From Aequorivita aquimaris (GTDB lineage Bacteria > Bacteroidota > Bacteroidia > Flavobacteriales > Flavobacteriaceae), in NCBI RefSeq assembly GCF_001573155.1, contig NZ_JRWG01000002.1, positions 372,001 to 436,000 on the forward strand: DNA of 64,000 nt, given 5' to 3'. Shown here in pieces: positions 16,684 to 25,898 of the stretch (its first letter is position 1; each line of letters starts with the position of its first letter). The notes below the pieces were generated by a model that searched no databases, was not told the origin of the DNA, and worked only from the letters and a program-made list of their open reading frames with translations. The translations under genes were made by a program, and so were the position numbers.

Positions 16684-17397
16684 TTATAAAGGTTCCTCAA
16701 CCGGCGGAATCGGCCTTTCTACCGGATGTTTTTGCCCGGGAATTTTCTCCAGCCCCGCTTCCACGCCTTTCGGGAAAATACCTTGGATCAGCAATAAAAC
16801 ACCAAAGGCCAATATTAAAATGCTTACCCACTTCTTGGTCCTGAAAATAAATCGTGGGGTCATTTTGTTTTTAAGTTTCTTCGCCAAGAGCATTTTTAAC
16901 AGATCTGTGAGGAAAAAAGTGGCCAATACCGTGGAAATAAAAAGAAACACGCCATTATCTGAAGTAGTGAGCGCGTTTGCCATAATCAATGTGCCAATCC
17001 AACCCGCCAAAACGCCGAAGTTTACGAAATTTAAAAGGAAACCTTTCAGGAATAATCCGCCGAGGTTCTTTTTCACTTTTACCGCGTAATGCTCCCTTAC
17101 AATTTTAAAAATTGATTTGTTGGTGCGGATGTACGAAATGATTCCGTAAGCAATGAGAATGGCACCTCCAAAAATCAGCAGACCCGGATCGTGCTTTACC
17201 TTTTCAAGTATTCTACTGGTACTGAAAAAGGCAATTACAATAAAAATAATATCGGCAAAAATTGCCCCGAGATCAAAAAAAATTGCCGCTTTAATACCTT
17301 TGGTAATTGCAGTTTCAATCAATGTGAAAAAAACAGGACCGACGGCAAATGCCAGTAGAAATCCGTAAAATGCAGCGTAGGGTAAACCGTCAAACAT
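16684..17397 (-). CDS. LysE/RhtB-family amino-acid exporter
   Basis: Inner-membrane exporter of about 237 residues with six hydrophobic segments. The family N-terminus is visible (AFYGFLLAFAVGPVFFTLIE, ITKG), as is the FDLGAIFADIIFIVIAFF second helix. A proline-rich tail (HPVERPIPPVEEPL) ends the protein. The ATG at MFDGLPYAAF is the natural start; an upstream in-frame codon would add an unlikely polar leader. Substrate not predictable. It lies downstream of rnr by 46 bases on the same strand. Confidence 0.82.
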   Translation of the reverse strand: MFDGLPYAAFYGFLLAFAVGPVFFTLIETAITKGIKAAIFFDLGAIFADIIFIVIAFFSTSRILEKVKHDPGLLIFGGAILIAYGIISYIRTNKSIFKIVREHYAVKVKKNLGGLFLKGFLLNFVNFGVLAGWIGTLIMANALTTSDNGVFLFISTVLATFFLTDLLKMLLAKKLKNKMTPRFIFRTKKWVSILILAFGVLLLIQGIFPKGVEAGLEKIPGQKHPVERPIPPVEEPL

Positions 17398-17443
17398 AGT
17401 AGGGTAAAAATACAAATTACTTTTACCCAATAATGGTAAAATT

Positions 17444-19651
17444 TTAATTTTTATAATCCTTTCGGTGGCCCAACATCGTAAAATCCAAATGCTTTTTCAC
17501 TAAATCAGCATTCTTCACTTTCACATAAACTTCATCGCCAAGTTGGTACACATTTTTCGTGCGTTGGCCGATTACTGCGTATTCTTCCCTGTCAAATTCG
17601 TAGCGATCATCGTTTAAATCCTGCAAACGGACCATACCCTCGCATTTGTTCGATATAATTTCAACATAGATTCCCCATTCAGTAACTCCTGAAATTACTC
17701 CCAAAAATTCTTGATCCTGATGATCCTGCATATACTTCACCTGCATATACTTGATGCTATCGCGCTCTGCGTTGGTGGCTAGATTTTCCATATCGCTGCT
17801 GTGCCCGCATTTTTCTTCGTATTCCTCTTCCTTGGCAGATTTTCCGCCGTCCAAATAATGCTGCAGCAATCGATGCACCATCACATCCGGGTAACGACGA
17901 ATAGGTGACGTAAAGTGTGTGTAATAATCAAAAGCGAGACCGTAATGGCCGATGTTGTGCGTGGTGTACATTGCCTTGCTCATACTTCGGATGGCGAGTG
18001 TATCAATCAAATTCTGCTCTTTTTTGCCCTGTACATCCTTTAAAAGTTTGTTCATGGATTGGGCGGTGGAATGGCGGTCTTTGGTATTCAGTTTATAGCC
18101 GAAACGTTTGATAATATTTTCCAAAGCGGCAATTTTTTCATCGTCCGGTTCGTCGTGAATTCTGTAAACAAACGTCTTTTTAGGTTCCTGTTTTCCTATG
18201 AATTCGGCAACGCTTCTGTTTGCCAAAAGCATAAATTCCTCAATTAGTTTGTTAGCATCTTTGCTTTCCTTGAAATAAACTCCTTCGGGATTGTTATTTT
18301 CATCGAGTATGAATTTCACTTCAACTTTATCAAAAGAAATGGCACCGGCACGCATACGTTTGGTTCGCAACGTTTTTGCAAGACGGTCCATTTCCAGAAT
18401 GGCCTCGACAATTTCCGGTTTAACCGTATATTCCTTATCGGTGATTGAAATTTTTGAGGGAATTGTATGTGTTTCATCCTTCGGATTTTCAATAATATGC
18501 TGCGCCTCTTCATACGCAAATCGGGCGTCACTGTACGTTACTGTTCTTCCAAACCACTGCTTTTTTACTTCCGCTTTGGGCGTTATTTCAAAAACTGCAG
18601 AGAACGTATATTTTTCCTCATTGGGCCGAAGTGAACATGCGTTGTTTGAAAGAATTTCCGGAAGCATGGGTACAACCCTATCTACCAAATAGACCGAAGT
18701 TGCACGTTCATACGCTTCGTCATCCAACTCCGTTCCGGGTTTTACGTAATGTGAAACGTCCGCGATGTGAATTCCTATTTCGTAATTTCCATTTTCCAAT
18801 TTTTCAAATGAAAGAGCATCGTCAAAATCCTTAGCGTCCTTTGGATCTATGGTAAACGTGAGAACATCGCGCATATCGCGGCGTTTTTTTATTTCTGAAG
18901 CTTTTATGGAAGTGTCAATTTTATTGGCAAAATCCTCCACTTCTTTTGGAAATTCATACGGAAGACCGTACTGCGCCAAAATGGAATGGATCTCGGTATT
19001 GTGTTCGCCCGGCATTCCGAGTACTTTGATTACCTTTCCATAAGGAGAATCGGCTTTTTCGGGCCATTCCTCCATTGCAACCAATACTTTTTCACCATTT
19101 TTTGCCCCGTTTATTTTATTCTTCGGAACAAAAATATCGGTGTACATTTTATAATCGGTAACGTCCACAAAGGCAAAGTTTTCCTGCACTTGGATGGTAC
19201 CTACAAATTCGGTTCGTTTTCTCTCTAAAATTTTGGTTACTTCGCCTTCAGTCTTTCCGCCTTTTTTACGCTTAAAAACATAAACTTCAACAATATCGCC
19301 GTTTAAAGCTTTGTTTAAATTTTTGCTTTTCACATAAATATCGTCCTCTAAATCCTCAACGATAATATAACCTTGGCCACGGCCTGCTATATCTACTTTT
19401 CCGGTGTAATAATTTTGGGAAGGGGTAAGTATGTATTTGCCGCGCTCAATTTCCTGTATGCTTCCCTTGCCCTGCAGATCCTTTAGTTTTTTTACTATTT
19501 GGTTTCTACTGCTGGGGTCGTCCAATTGTAGTTTTGCGGCAATTTGTTTATAGTTGAAAGCTTGTGAATGATCTTTCCGAAGTATGTTCAGTATGGTTTG
19601 GGAAAGATTTTCAATTTTATTGTTTTTCTTTTTTCGTTTGTGTTTTGGCAT
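17444..19651 (-). CDS. rnr: ribonuclease R (RNB family 3'-5' exoribonuclease)
   Basis: Processive exoribonuclease for structured RNA, rRNA quality control and mRNA decay. The 735 residues contain an N-terminal winged-helix segment (ILNILRKDHSQAFNYKQIAA), two cold-shock OB folds and the RNB catalytic core with the metal-binding aspartates in DPKDAKDFDDALS. HIADVSHYVKPGTELDDEAY and a C-terminal S1 domain (about 645-725) complete it. The basic N-terminus KHKRKKKNNK is typical. It is divergent from the DUF2007 gene and flanks the oriC candidate gap on its left side. Confidence 0.96.
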   Translation of the reverse strand: MPKHKRKKKNNKIENLSQTILNILRKDHSQAFNYKQIAAKLQLDDPSSRNQIVKKLKDLQGKGSIQEIERGKYILTPSQNYYTGKVDIAGRGQGYIIVEDLEDDIYVKSKNLNKALNGDIVEVYVFKRKKGGKTEGEVTKILERKRTEFVGTIQVQENFAFVDVTDYKMYTDIFVPKNKINGAKNGEKVLVAMEEWPEKADSPYGKVIKVLGMPGEHNTEIHSILAQYGLPYEFPKEVEDFANKIDTSIKASEIKKRRDMRDVLTFTIDPKDAKDFDDALSFEKLENGNYEIGIHIADVSHYVKPGTELDDEAYERATSVYLVDRVVPMLPEILSNNACSLRPNEEKYTFSAVFEITPKAEVKKQWFGRTVTYSDARFAYEEAQHIIENPKDETHTIPSKISITDKEYTVKPEIVEAILEMDRLAKTLRTKRMRAGAISFDKVEVKFILDENNNPEGVYFKESKDANKLIEEFMLLANRSVAEFIGKQEPKKTFVYRIHDEPDDEKIAALENIIKRFGYKLNTKDRHSTAQSMNKLLKDVQGKKEQNLIDTLAIRSMSKAMYTTHNIGHYGLAFDYYTHFTSPIRRYPDVMVHRLLQHYLDGGKSAKEEEYEEKCGHSSDMENLATNAERDSIKYMQVKYMQDHQDQEFLGVISGVTEWGIYVEIISNKCEGMVRLQDLNDDRYEFDREEYAVIGQRTKNVYQLGDEVYVKVKNADLVKKHLDFTMLGHRKDYKN

Positions 19652-19762
19652 AGTTGTTTTGTAATTATCGTAAAAGTACTACTTCTCAAAGAATGACGTG
19701 TTTACATTAGGAAAGATTTAGTACCTTAGGAAAGCATATGGAATATTAATTAAAAGTTTACA

Positions 19763-20002
19763 ATGAAGCATTTTAAAACCATAGCTATATTTCAGTATCC
19801 TGCAGAATATGCGGTGCTTCAGCTTTTGTTTGACCAGGCAGAGATTCGGTACATTTTTCAAAATGAAACCATGATCAGTGTTTTTCCTTTCTATTCCAAC
19901 GCTATTGGCGGGATTCGCCTCCAAGTTCATATAGAAGATATTGCCAAGGCAGAGGAAATTATAAAAAATCTAGACCATCCTTCCAATTTAAAAATAGTAT
20001 AG
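19763..20002 (+). CDS. DUF2007-family small protein
   Basis: 79-residue soluble protein with the ferredoxin-like alpha/beta pattern of DUF2007: IAIFQYPAEYAVLQLLFDQA, then GGIRLQVHIEDIAKAEEIIK. These are described as putative signal-transducing proteins, with no proven activity. It stands alone, divergent from rnr, and is followed by the large AT-rich gap. Confidence 0.75.
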   Translation: MKHFKTIAIFQYPAEYAVLQLLFDQAEIRYIFQNETMISVFPFYSNAIGGIRLQVHIEDIAKAEEIIKNLDHPSNLKIV

Positions 20003-20586
20003 TACTTTTCTAAAATCCATTTCAGTAATTTTTATTGTTATCAACATATAATTATATATCATTTCTTTTTTTGAAAATTTTAAAATAAAAAAAAGTGATG
20101 ATGATAGGGTGTTAATATGTACAATAACTTTTTGAGGTTTTGTTTTGAAATGAATTTATTGCCATTTAATAAAATGTTGTTAACATATATTTAAGATTTA
20201 AAAGCCTTGGAAATAATGGAATAACAAAAGTAGTTAACAACGGTGTATAACGTATTTTGACAATTAAAATCTTATAAGTTTTTATGGAAATGTTGTTTGA
20301 AAAGAAAGAAATGCTGCTAATAAATTACACGTAAAAAATGACTTAAATTTTTGGTGTTCTGCAAATTTTAAACCTATTGTAAATAATCCCCGAACGTGCA
20401 ATTTTAATTGTCGTAATTCCGCAAACAAATATCAACAATGTTGTTAACCAAATAATGACGGTAGCGTTAAGAAATCGTTATCAATTGAAAATCAATAGGT
20501 ATCGAACATGATTGTTGGGATAATTATAAATGTATTTCTGCTTAAATAAATACGTGATGTTTTATCTTTGAAAAAAAATTAGCATC
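20003..20586. other. 584-bp AT-rich intergenic region, candidate oriC
   Basis: No open frame of gene quality on either strand. It holds three copies of GTTGTTAAC (20176-20184 and 20440-20448 plus, 20233-20241 minus), a TTATCAACA DnaA-box-like 9-mer at 20038-20046, and an almost pure A/T tract at about 20044-20094 that could act as an unwinding element. It separates leftward rnr from rightward DUF2007/rpiB. The two parS sites are about 15 kb away. The origin assignment is an inference. Confidence 0.45.
20563..20570 (+). promoter_or_regulatory. rpiB promoter -7 element (TATCTTTG)
   Basis: TAnnTTTG match 16 bp upstream of the rpiB ATG. Confidence 0.65.
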
Positions 20587-21018
20587 ATGAAAATCTCCAT
20601 CGGTAACGACCACGCAGGTACAGAGTATAAATTTGAAATCGTTTCCTTTCTTGAAAAAGAAGGCCATACAGTTATTAACCACGGAACCGACAGCGAAGCA
20701 AGTGTGGATTATCCAGATTTTGTACATCCCGTTGCAAACGATGTTGAAAACGGAAATGTAGATATGGGAATCATAATCTGCGGTAGCGGAAACGGTGCAA
20801 ATATGACCGCCAACAAATACCAAAAAGTGCGTTCCGCACTTTGTTGGACCAAAGAAATTACCGAGCTTGCCCGTCAGCACAACGATGCCAATATTTTGAG
20901 TATTCCAGCACGTTTTACCAGCAAACCACAAGCAGTTGAGATGGTAAAAACTTTTCTAAAAACCGAATTTGAAGGCGGCCGCCACCAAAACCGGGTTGAA
21001 AAAATAGCCTGCTCATAA
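20587..21018 (+). CDS. rpiB: RpiB/LacA/LacB-family sugar-phosphate isomerase (ribose-5-phosphate isomerase B)
   Basis: Interconverts ribose-5-phosphate and ribulose-5-phosphate in the pentose phosphate pathway. The 143-residue length fits the RpiB family. The N-terminus ISIGNDHAGTEYK, DYPDFVHPVANDV, the active-site loop IICGSGNGANMTANK with the catalytic Cys, and NILSIPAR are all visible. It is 9 bases upstream of the CDF transporter and probably co-transcribed with it. Confidence 0.92.
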   Translation: MKISIGNDHAGTEYKFEIVSFLEKEGHTVINHGTDSEASVDYPDFVHPVANDVENGNVDMGIIICGSGNGANMTANKYQKVRSALCWTKEITELARQHNDANILSIPARFTSKPQAVEMVKTFLKTEFEGGRHQNRVEKIACS

Positions 21019-21027
21019 CCCAATAAA

Positions 21028-21957
21028 ATGGCGCATAACCACGCACATTCCCCTAACGATTCGCATGGGCATCCGCATCCCGATTTAAAGGGAAGGAAGC
21101 TGTTGCTTTCCATTCTTTTGAACATAGGAATTACCGTGGCACAAGCAATCGGTGGGGTAATTTCCGGGAGTTTGTCGCTGCTTTCGGACGCGCTTCACAA
21201 TTTTAGCGATGTGCTTTCACTGGTTGTGAGTTACATTGCCGATAGGTATTCAAAAAAAGATGCTTCGGTAACCAAAACTTTCGGTTACAAACGTGCAGAA
21301 ATTATTGCTGCTTTCGTGAATTCCGCTACCTTAATTATCGTTGCAGTTTATCTTATTTATGAAGCAATCCTTCGCTTTATGGATCCGCATACCATTGAAA
21401 GCGGATTGGTTATTTGGCTGGCTATTTTAGGAATTATTTTCAACGGGTTCAGTGTTTTGCTTCTTTTTAAAGATTCAAAAAGCAATATGAATATGCGCTC
21501 TGCCTATTTACATTTGTTGACTGATATGGCAGCTTCCGTTGCCGTTTTGATTGGCGGTCTGCTCATGAAATATTACGAATGGTTTTGGGTCGATAGCCTT
21601 TTGACCGTTTTGATTGCACTTTATTTATTGATAATGGGTTACGATTTGTTGAAAAGCTCTTTCAAGGTTTTGATGCTTTTCACGCCGGATGACTTAAATT
21701 TGGAAGTAATTAACAAGGCGGTGTGCAAAATTCCTGAGATAAAGAATATGCACCATATCCATATTTGGCAATTGAATGAGCAGGAAACCCATTTGGAGGC
21801 GCATGTGGAATTTCACGAGGACATAACGCTAACCCAATTTGATGCCGCTTTGACCAAGGTAGAGGAAATGCTGTATCACGATTTCGGAATAAACCACGTA
21901 ACCATCCAGCCCGAACACCAAAAGGATGATCCAAAGGATATTATTGTTCAGGATTGA
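21028..21957 (+). CDS. cation diffusion facilitator, zinc-type (CzcD-like)
   Basis: Inner-membrane divalent-metal/proton antiporter of 309 residues. The His-rich N-terminus (HNHAHSPNDSHGHPHPD) and paired metal-site motifs HNFSDV in helix 2 and HLLTDM in helix 5 are those of zinc-transporting CDF proteins. Six membrane segments precede a cytoplasmic domain with HHIHIWQLNEQETHLEAHV. It sits between rpiB and the ElaA gene in a three-gene plus-strand unit. No metal-responsive regulator lies next to it. Confidence 0.9.
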   Translation: MAHNHAHSPNDSHGHPHPDLKGRKLLLSILLNIGITVAQAIGGVISGSLSLLSDALHNFSDVLSLVVSYIADRYSKKDASVTKTFGYKRAEIIAAFVNSATLIIVAVYLIYEAILRFMDPHTIESGLVIWLAILGIIFNGFSVLLLFKDSKSNMNMRSAYLHLLTDMAASVAVLIGGLLMKYYEWFWVDSLLTVLIALYLLIMGYDLLKSSFKVLMLFTPDDLNLEVINKAVCKIPEIKNMHHIHIWQLNEQETHLEAHVEFHEDITLTQFDAALTKVEEMLYHDFGINHVTIQPEHQKDDPKDIIVQD

Positions 21958-21972
21958 TTTATTTAAAATGCT

Positions 21973-22413
21973 ATGAAAATTGAAGTAAAGAATTTCGGTG
22001 AATTGAGCACAAAGGAATTGTATGACGTTTTACAATTGCGAAGCGAGGTTTTTGTGGTGGAGCAAGATTGTGTTTATCAAGATATTGATGGAAAGGACGA
22101 ACGCGCCTTGCACATTATGGGTTGGGAAGACGGTAATTTAGTAGCCTATGCGCGCTGTTTCCAAGCGGGCGATTATTTTGACGAAGCGTCCATAGGAAGG
22201 GTTTTGGTACGCGAAAACTACCGAAAAATGGGCTATGGCCACGCGATTACCAAAGCATCAATAGAAGCCATTAAAACAAACTATAAAGCCGATAAAATAA
22301 AGATATCGGCCCAGGTGTATTTGGTTATTTTTTACGAAAGCCACGGGTTTAAAACCATCGGCGATCGTTATATGGAAGATGGTATTCCGCACATTGCCAT
22401 GCTTAGAGTTTAA
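21973..22413 (+). CDS. GNAT-family N-acetyltransferase (ElaA-like)
   Basis: 146-residue acetyltransferase. The opening LYDVLQLRSEVFVVEQDCVY, DERALHIMGWEDG, IGRVLVRENYRKMGYG (acetyl-CoA loop) and the closing FYESHGFKTIGDRYMEDGIP match the ElaA subfamily. The substrate is unknown. It ends a plus-strand group with rpiB and the CDF pump and faces a convergent gene across a large inverted repeat. Confidence 0.87.
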   Translation: MKIEVKNFGELSTKELYDVLQLRSEVFVVEQDCVYQDIDGKDERALHIMGWEDGNLVAYARCFQAGDYFDEASIGRVLVRENYRKMGYGHAITKASIEAIKTNYKADKIKISAQVYLVIFYESHGFKTIGDRYMEDGIPHIAMLRV

Positions 22414-22414
22414 A

Positions 22415-22467
22415 AAAATTTCCTCTTCTTTTCCCTTTAGGGTTAGGGTAAAAAAGGAGGAAATTTT
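22415..22467. terminator. long inverted repeat between convergent genes, probable bidirectional terminator
   Basis: Perfect 11-bp outer arms AAAATTTCCTC/GAGGAAATTTT enclose a second pyrimidine-then-purine pairing (TTTTCCCT/AGGGTAAAA). The plus strand is C/T-rich on the left and G/A-rich on the right, like the element upstream of mtgA. Confidence 0.6.
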
Positions 22468-22481
22468 CAAGTATAAACTGA

Positions 22482-22853
22482 TTACAGTTTAATAAGATTT
22501 TTTTCCAAATTAAGGTCTTTCAGCATTTCGTCCGTAAACTTGTAATGCCCTCGGCGGGTAATGATTTTAAAACGCTGGTTCCGCATACGCGTCAATGTAT
22601 CCAAAAACTGCCATTTGGATTTTAGCAATCGCGGTTTTTCAGATTTTAGACTGATTTCAAAATAATGCTTAATTCCCGCGCGATCTGCTACTATGTCTGG
22701 AGTAATTACCACATCGCTATCTTTTTTGTGATAGGATTTTGGAGTTTCATAACCGTCCACATCGGCCTGGATGTGTTCAAAACCCCGGTTCTCTAAATAG
22801 GCCACAGATTCCTTTAGAATCTCCTTGTTTTCGTCTCTTTCTGATTGTACCAT
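22482..22853 (-). CDS. conserved hypothetical protein
   Basis: 123-residue soluble protein that I do not recognise by family. It is charged, with an N-terminal helix (ENKEILKESVAYLENRGFEH) and a central segment SDVVITPDIVADRAGIKHYFEISLKS. The D...E.S.K spacing loosely recalls PD-(D/E)xK nuclease-like folds, but this is only a resemblance. It starts with ATG, is convergent with the ElaA gene and lies 73 bases upstream of the hydroxylase gene's 3' end. Confidence 0.6.
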   Translation of the reverse strand: MVQSERDENKEILKESVAYLENRGFEHIQADVDGYETPKSYHKKDSDVVITPDIVADRAGIKHYFEISLKSEKPRLLKSKWQFLDTLTRMRNQRFKIITRRGHYKFTDEMLKDLNLEKNLIKL

Positions 22854-22926
22854 AACTGCTAAGATACAATATCATTGATAAACAGTCAGTTAAGGTTATG
22901 TTAAGCGAAAAAAATTAGCTGTTAAA

Positions 22927-23745
22927 TTAATTTTTATAGCGAATGGATTTGTCAAATGGAAGTTTCAATTGTTGCAAAATATTTTCATCATCGCGATGGT
23001 CGGCAATGTCCAACCCGTATTTAATATCCGAAGTTTTTCCGTAGACAAACGTGCCAAACAAGCGGTCCCAAATTGAAAACATATTTCCAAAGTTGCTATC
23101 CGTCCACGGCATTTCGTAATGATGATGAAATTTGTGCATATTCGGGGTTACAATTATGTAGCTGAGCGCTTTGTCCAATTGCTTCGGAAGTGAAATATTG
23201 GCGTGGGTGAAATAGGTAAAAAGCACGCTCAAAATTCTGTAAAAAAGATAGAAAGCAATTGGCATTCCCATAATTACAACGGCAATCAAGGCGAAAGTTT
23301 CCCGAATAATAAAATCGAAAGGATGGTGGCGCGTGCCTGTTGTAACATCCACATTTTTATCACTGTGGTGCACGGTGTGCAGCCGCCACATCCACTTTAC
23401 TTTGTGAAGCAGATAATGCACAAAATACTGTGCAATCAAATCCAAAACCAGGATGGAAAGCAGTAATTCCAACCAAACAGGCCCATCAAAAAGTTGTAGC
23501 AACCCAAAGTTGGAATCGTTTAACCACAGAAAAATACCAACGGTCGCAATCCCGAAAACCACGTTTATCAGCATCACAAAGGCCAGCAAAATTAAATTGG
23601 TTTTTGCGTGCCGCCATTTGTTGTATTTGGTAAAAACGAGTTTGTAATACCCTTCAAGAATCCAGAAAATGGTAAGTACAAAAAACACCCAACCGGCTTT
23701 CATCCAAACGGGCATGGTTTCGAAGAAGGTTAGGAAGGAGTTCAC
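22927..23745 (-). CDS. sterol desaturase/fatty-acid hydroxylase superfamily protein
   Basis: Integral-membrane di-iron enzyme, substrate unknown (lipid or carotenoid hydroxylation are family options). The 272 residues have about four membrane segments and the complete histidine-box set: HYLLH, RLHTVHHSD, TRHHPFD and MHKFHHH. The start is GTG at NSFLTFF, overlapping the stop of the secreted-protein gene by four bases, so the two are translationally coupled; an ATG ten codons inside is the alternative. Confidence 0.85.
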   Translation of the reverse strand: MNSFLTFFETMPVWMKAGWVFFVLTIFWILEGYYKLVFTKYNKWRHAKTNLILLAFVMLINVVFGIATVGIFLWLNDSNFGLLQLFDGPVWLELLLSILVLDLIAQYFVHYLLHKVKWMWRLHTVHHSDKNVDVTTGTRHHPFDFIIRETFALIAVVIMGMPIAFYLFYRILSVLFTYFTHANISLPKQLDKALSYIIVTPNMHKFHHHYEMPWTDSNFGNMFSIWDRLFGTFVYGKTSDIKYGLDIADHRDDENILQQLKLPFDKSIRYKN

Positions 23746-24158
23746 TCTATTTTCATTTTATATTCTGCCAAACCAATCACGTCATCTCTAATTTCTTTTA
23801 GCCATTCTTTTCCGTAATTTTCTGTTAGAAAATCTAAAACTTTCATATTATAACTTATCGAAATTTCTTTATTTAATGGCTCACAACCAAAATTTATCAT
23901 TGAAACACCATATTTAGATTTAAAATCAAAGTCAGATTTATAAATCACTGGAGCAATTCCTCCAGGAACAATTAGAAATAGAGAATTATTTTTAATGTCT
24001 TCCTTAGCAAATACTTCTGCATCAGAAATATTGTCTGCGCTTATAACTTTTGAAGCATAACTATTTTCAAAATTGTTAGAATCAACAGCTTCAATTTCTT
24101 CTTGACCAAAAGCTGAAATAGATAGAATTATTGAAATTGTAAATAGAGTTCTTTTCAT
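23742..24158 (-). CDS. small secreted hypothetical protein
   Basis: 138 residues with a clear signal peptide (KRTLFTISIILSISAFGQE) and a mature domain I cannot assign. Features are NSLFLIVPGGIAPVIYKSDF and MINFGCEPLNKEISISYNMKV, with a single Cys. It looks more AT-rich than both neighbours, which may mark later acquisition. Its stop overlaps the GTG of the hydroxylase gene. Confidence 0.6.
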   Translation of the reverse strand: MKRTLFTISIILSISAFGQEEIEAVDSNNFENSYASKVISADNISDAEVFAKEDIKNNSLFLIVPGGIAPVIYKSDFDFKSKYGVSMINFGCEPLNKEISISYNMKVLDFLTENYGKEWLKEIRDDVIGLAEYKMKIE

Positions 24159-24208
24159 ATTTTCTTTGATCTATATCAAATTTGAATAGTAAATTTTTTT
24201 AAAAAAAT

Positions 24209-25831
24209 CTACTTCAAAATCTTAGCATACCGCCCAGCATCATTCAAAACAGCAACGGCCTCCAAAATCTCAGGATTGTGCTCTATTTGGTAATTGTACA
24301 AACCTTCGCGGTAGAAATAGCGCTTTAAAATTTCATCGGTCAACAACGATTCTATTTCCACTTTTTTGTCCACAATCGCTTTGTCCTTGGCTTTGTCAAT
24401 TGCGGCCATAAGTTGGTTATAACTTGCTGAAATATCCTTACTCATATCGTCATCTTCCGAGATTTTTAAACCTTCGGCAAACTTCTTTTCGGTCTCGGTT
24501 TCGTATTCAAAATTGTTGTCTTTTAAAAATTTCAGAAAATCCTGAAAATCGGCTTCGGTAAATTTGAAGTTTTTCCAATCGGTCATTTGATGGCTGTAAT
24601 AGTATTTTGTGGCATAATCAAAAATGGCGTTGTCCTTCAGCAAAGCCGTGGTTATAGGGCTAAATACCGCCGATTTCAATTCCACATCGGGCAAGATTCC
24701 GCCGCCGTCATAAACCGTTCTGCCACCTTTGGTCTTAAAGGCGTTGTATTCCTTGGCATCTTTCCGGATGGGGTCGCCGTTTTCGTCACGGTGCCAGTAG
24801 TCAAGGGCCTGTATGCAGCGGCCGCTGGGGGTATAATAACGCGAAATGGTAACTTTCAGCTGTGTTCCGTAAGTCAATTTTTTTGGACGCTGCACGAGTC
24901 CCTTTCCGAAACTTCGGGCGCCCACAATTACCGCACGATCCAAATCCTGCAATCCGCCCGAAACAATTTCACTGGCCGAAGCGCTTCTTCCGTTTACCAA
25001 AACTACAAGTGGAATTTCAGTATCTACGGGGTCGCTTTTGGTTTTATAGGTTTGGTTGTATTTTTCAATAACCGATTTGGTCGTGGTAATCACTTCGCCT
25101 TTATCCACAAATAGGTTTACTACGTTTATGGCTTCATTTAGCAAGCCGCCTGGGTTTCCGCGTAAATCCAAAATGATTTTTTTTGCGCCCTGCGATTTTA
25201 AATCAATCAGCGCAGCTTTGGTTTCAATAGTAGTTTTTCGGTTGAATTGTGAAAGCACAATATATCCAATGTCGTTATTTATCAATTTGTAAAAGGGAAC
25301 CGCTTTTAAATCTACCGCCCCTCTTGTAATGGTTGCAGTGGCGGTTTTTCCTTGTCTTTTGTAGGTTACATCAACGGTTGAACCGGGTGCGCCTTTTAAT
25401 AATTCGCCGGCATCGTCTTCCAAATCGGCAATATTAACGTTGCCTATTTTTACGATTTCGTCCCCAGCCTTCAATCCCGCTTTATCGGCAGGATAATCCT
25501 TGTAGGGCTCCACGATTATAATTTTATCCTTTCTGCTCTGCGCGGTTGCGCCAATGCCCGTATAAATACCGGAATTGTTGATTTTGGCATCCTCTACTTG
25601 CTGTTCGTTCCAATAAACGGTGTATGGATCCAAATCTTCCAACATACCTTTAATGGCTTTGTCCATAAGCGTTGCGGGCGTTACTTCGTCCACGTAGTTC
25701 ATGTTCAATTCCTTGAAAAGCGTGGTGAAGATTTCAATCTGCTTGGCTATTTCAAAAAAGTCACTTTTGAAACTTACCGTGGTAAAAAATATACCGACAG
25801 CGATGATGGGAACTATTATTCTTTTTTTCAT
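24209..25831 (-). CDS. ctpA: S41-family C-terminal processing peptidase
   Basis: Periplasmic serine protease anchored by an N-terminal signal/membrane segment (KKRIIVPIIAVGIFFTTVSF). A PDZ domain (about residues 85-170; AGLKAGDEIVKIGNVNI) is followed by the peptidase core with LDLRGNPGGLLNEA. The catalytic Ser-Lys pair is in NGRSASASEIV (Ser287) and GARSFGKGLVQ (Lys310). The start is the ATG before KKR; the longer frame uses an unlikely upstream codon. The gene follows the DUF4349 lipoprotein and rnpA on the same strand. Confidence 0.94.
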   Translation of the reverse strand: MKKRIIVPIIAVGIFFTTVSFKSDFFEIAKQIEIFTTLFKELNMNYVDEVTPATLMDKAIKGMLEDLDPYTVYWNEQQVEDAKINNSGIYTGIGATAQSRKDKIIIVEPYKDYPADKAGLKAGDEIVKIGNVNIADLEDDAGELLKGAPGSTVDVTYKRQGKTATATITRGAVDLKAVPFYKLINNDIGYIVLSQFNRKTTIETKAALIDLKSQGAKKIILDLRGNPGGLLNEAINVVNLFVDKGEVITTTKSVIEKYNQTYKTKSDPVDTEIPLVVLVNGRSASASEIVSGGLQDLDRAVIVGARSFGKGLVQRPKKLTYGTQLKVTISRYYTPSGRCIQALDYWHRDENGDPIRKDAKEYNAFKTKGGRTVYDGGGILPDVELKSAVFSPITTALLKDNAIFDYATKYYYSHQMTDWKNFKFTEADFQDFLKFLKDNNFEYETETEKKFAEGLKISEDDDMSKDISASYNQLMAAIDKAKDKAIVDKKVEIESLLTDEILKRYFYREGLYNYQIEHNPEILEAVAVLNDAGRYAKILK

Positions 25832-25858
25832 TTTCTGAAAATTTAATTTAAAAGGAAT

Positions 25859-25898
25859 CTCCAAAACTTGGAATTTGGAGTTTTAGTTTTTGGGATTT
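25859..25898. repeat. CCAAA/TTTGG hairpin of the dispersed CCAAATTCC family
   Basis: CTCCAAA and TTTGGAG arms with further GGAATTTGG-type bases, overlapping the stop of the DUF4349 gene. Same sequence style as the elements around accC, mtgA and cvpA. Confidence 0.5.

Noticed and set aside
25102-25110. Exact TTATCCACA DnaA box within ctpA
   Set aside because: A single isolated 9-mer within a conserved coding segment, without clustering or AT-rich DNA.
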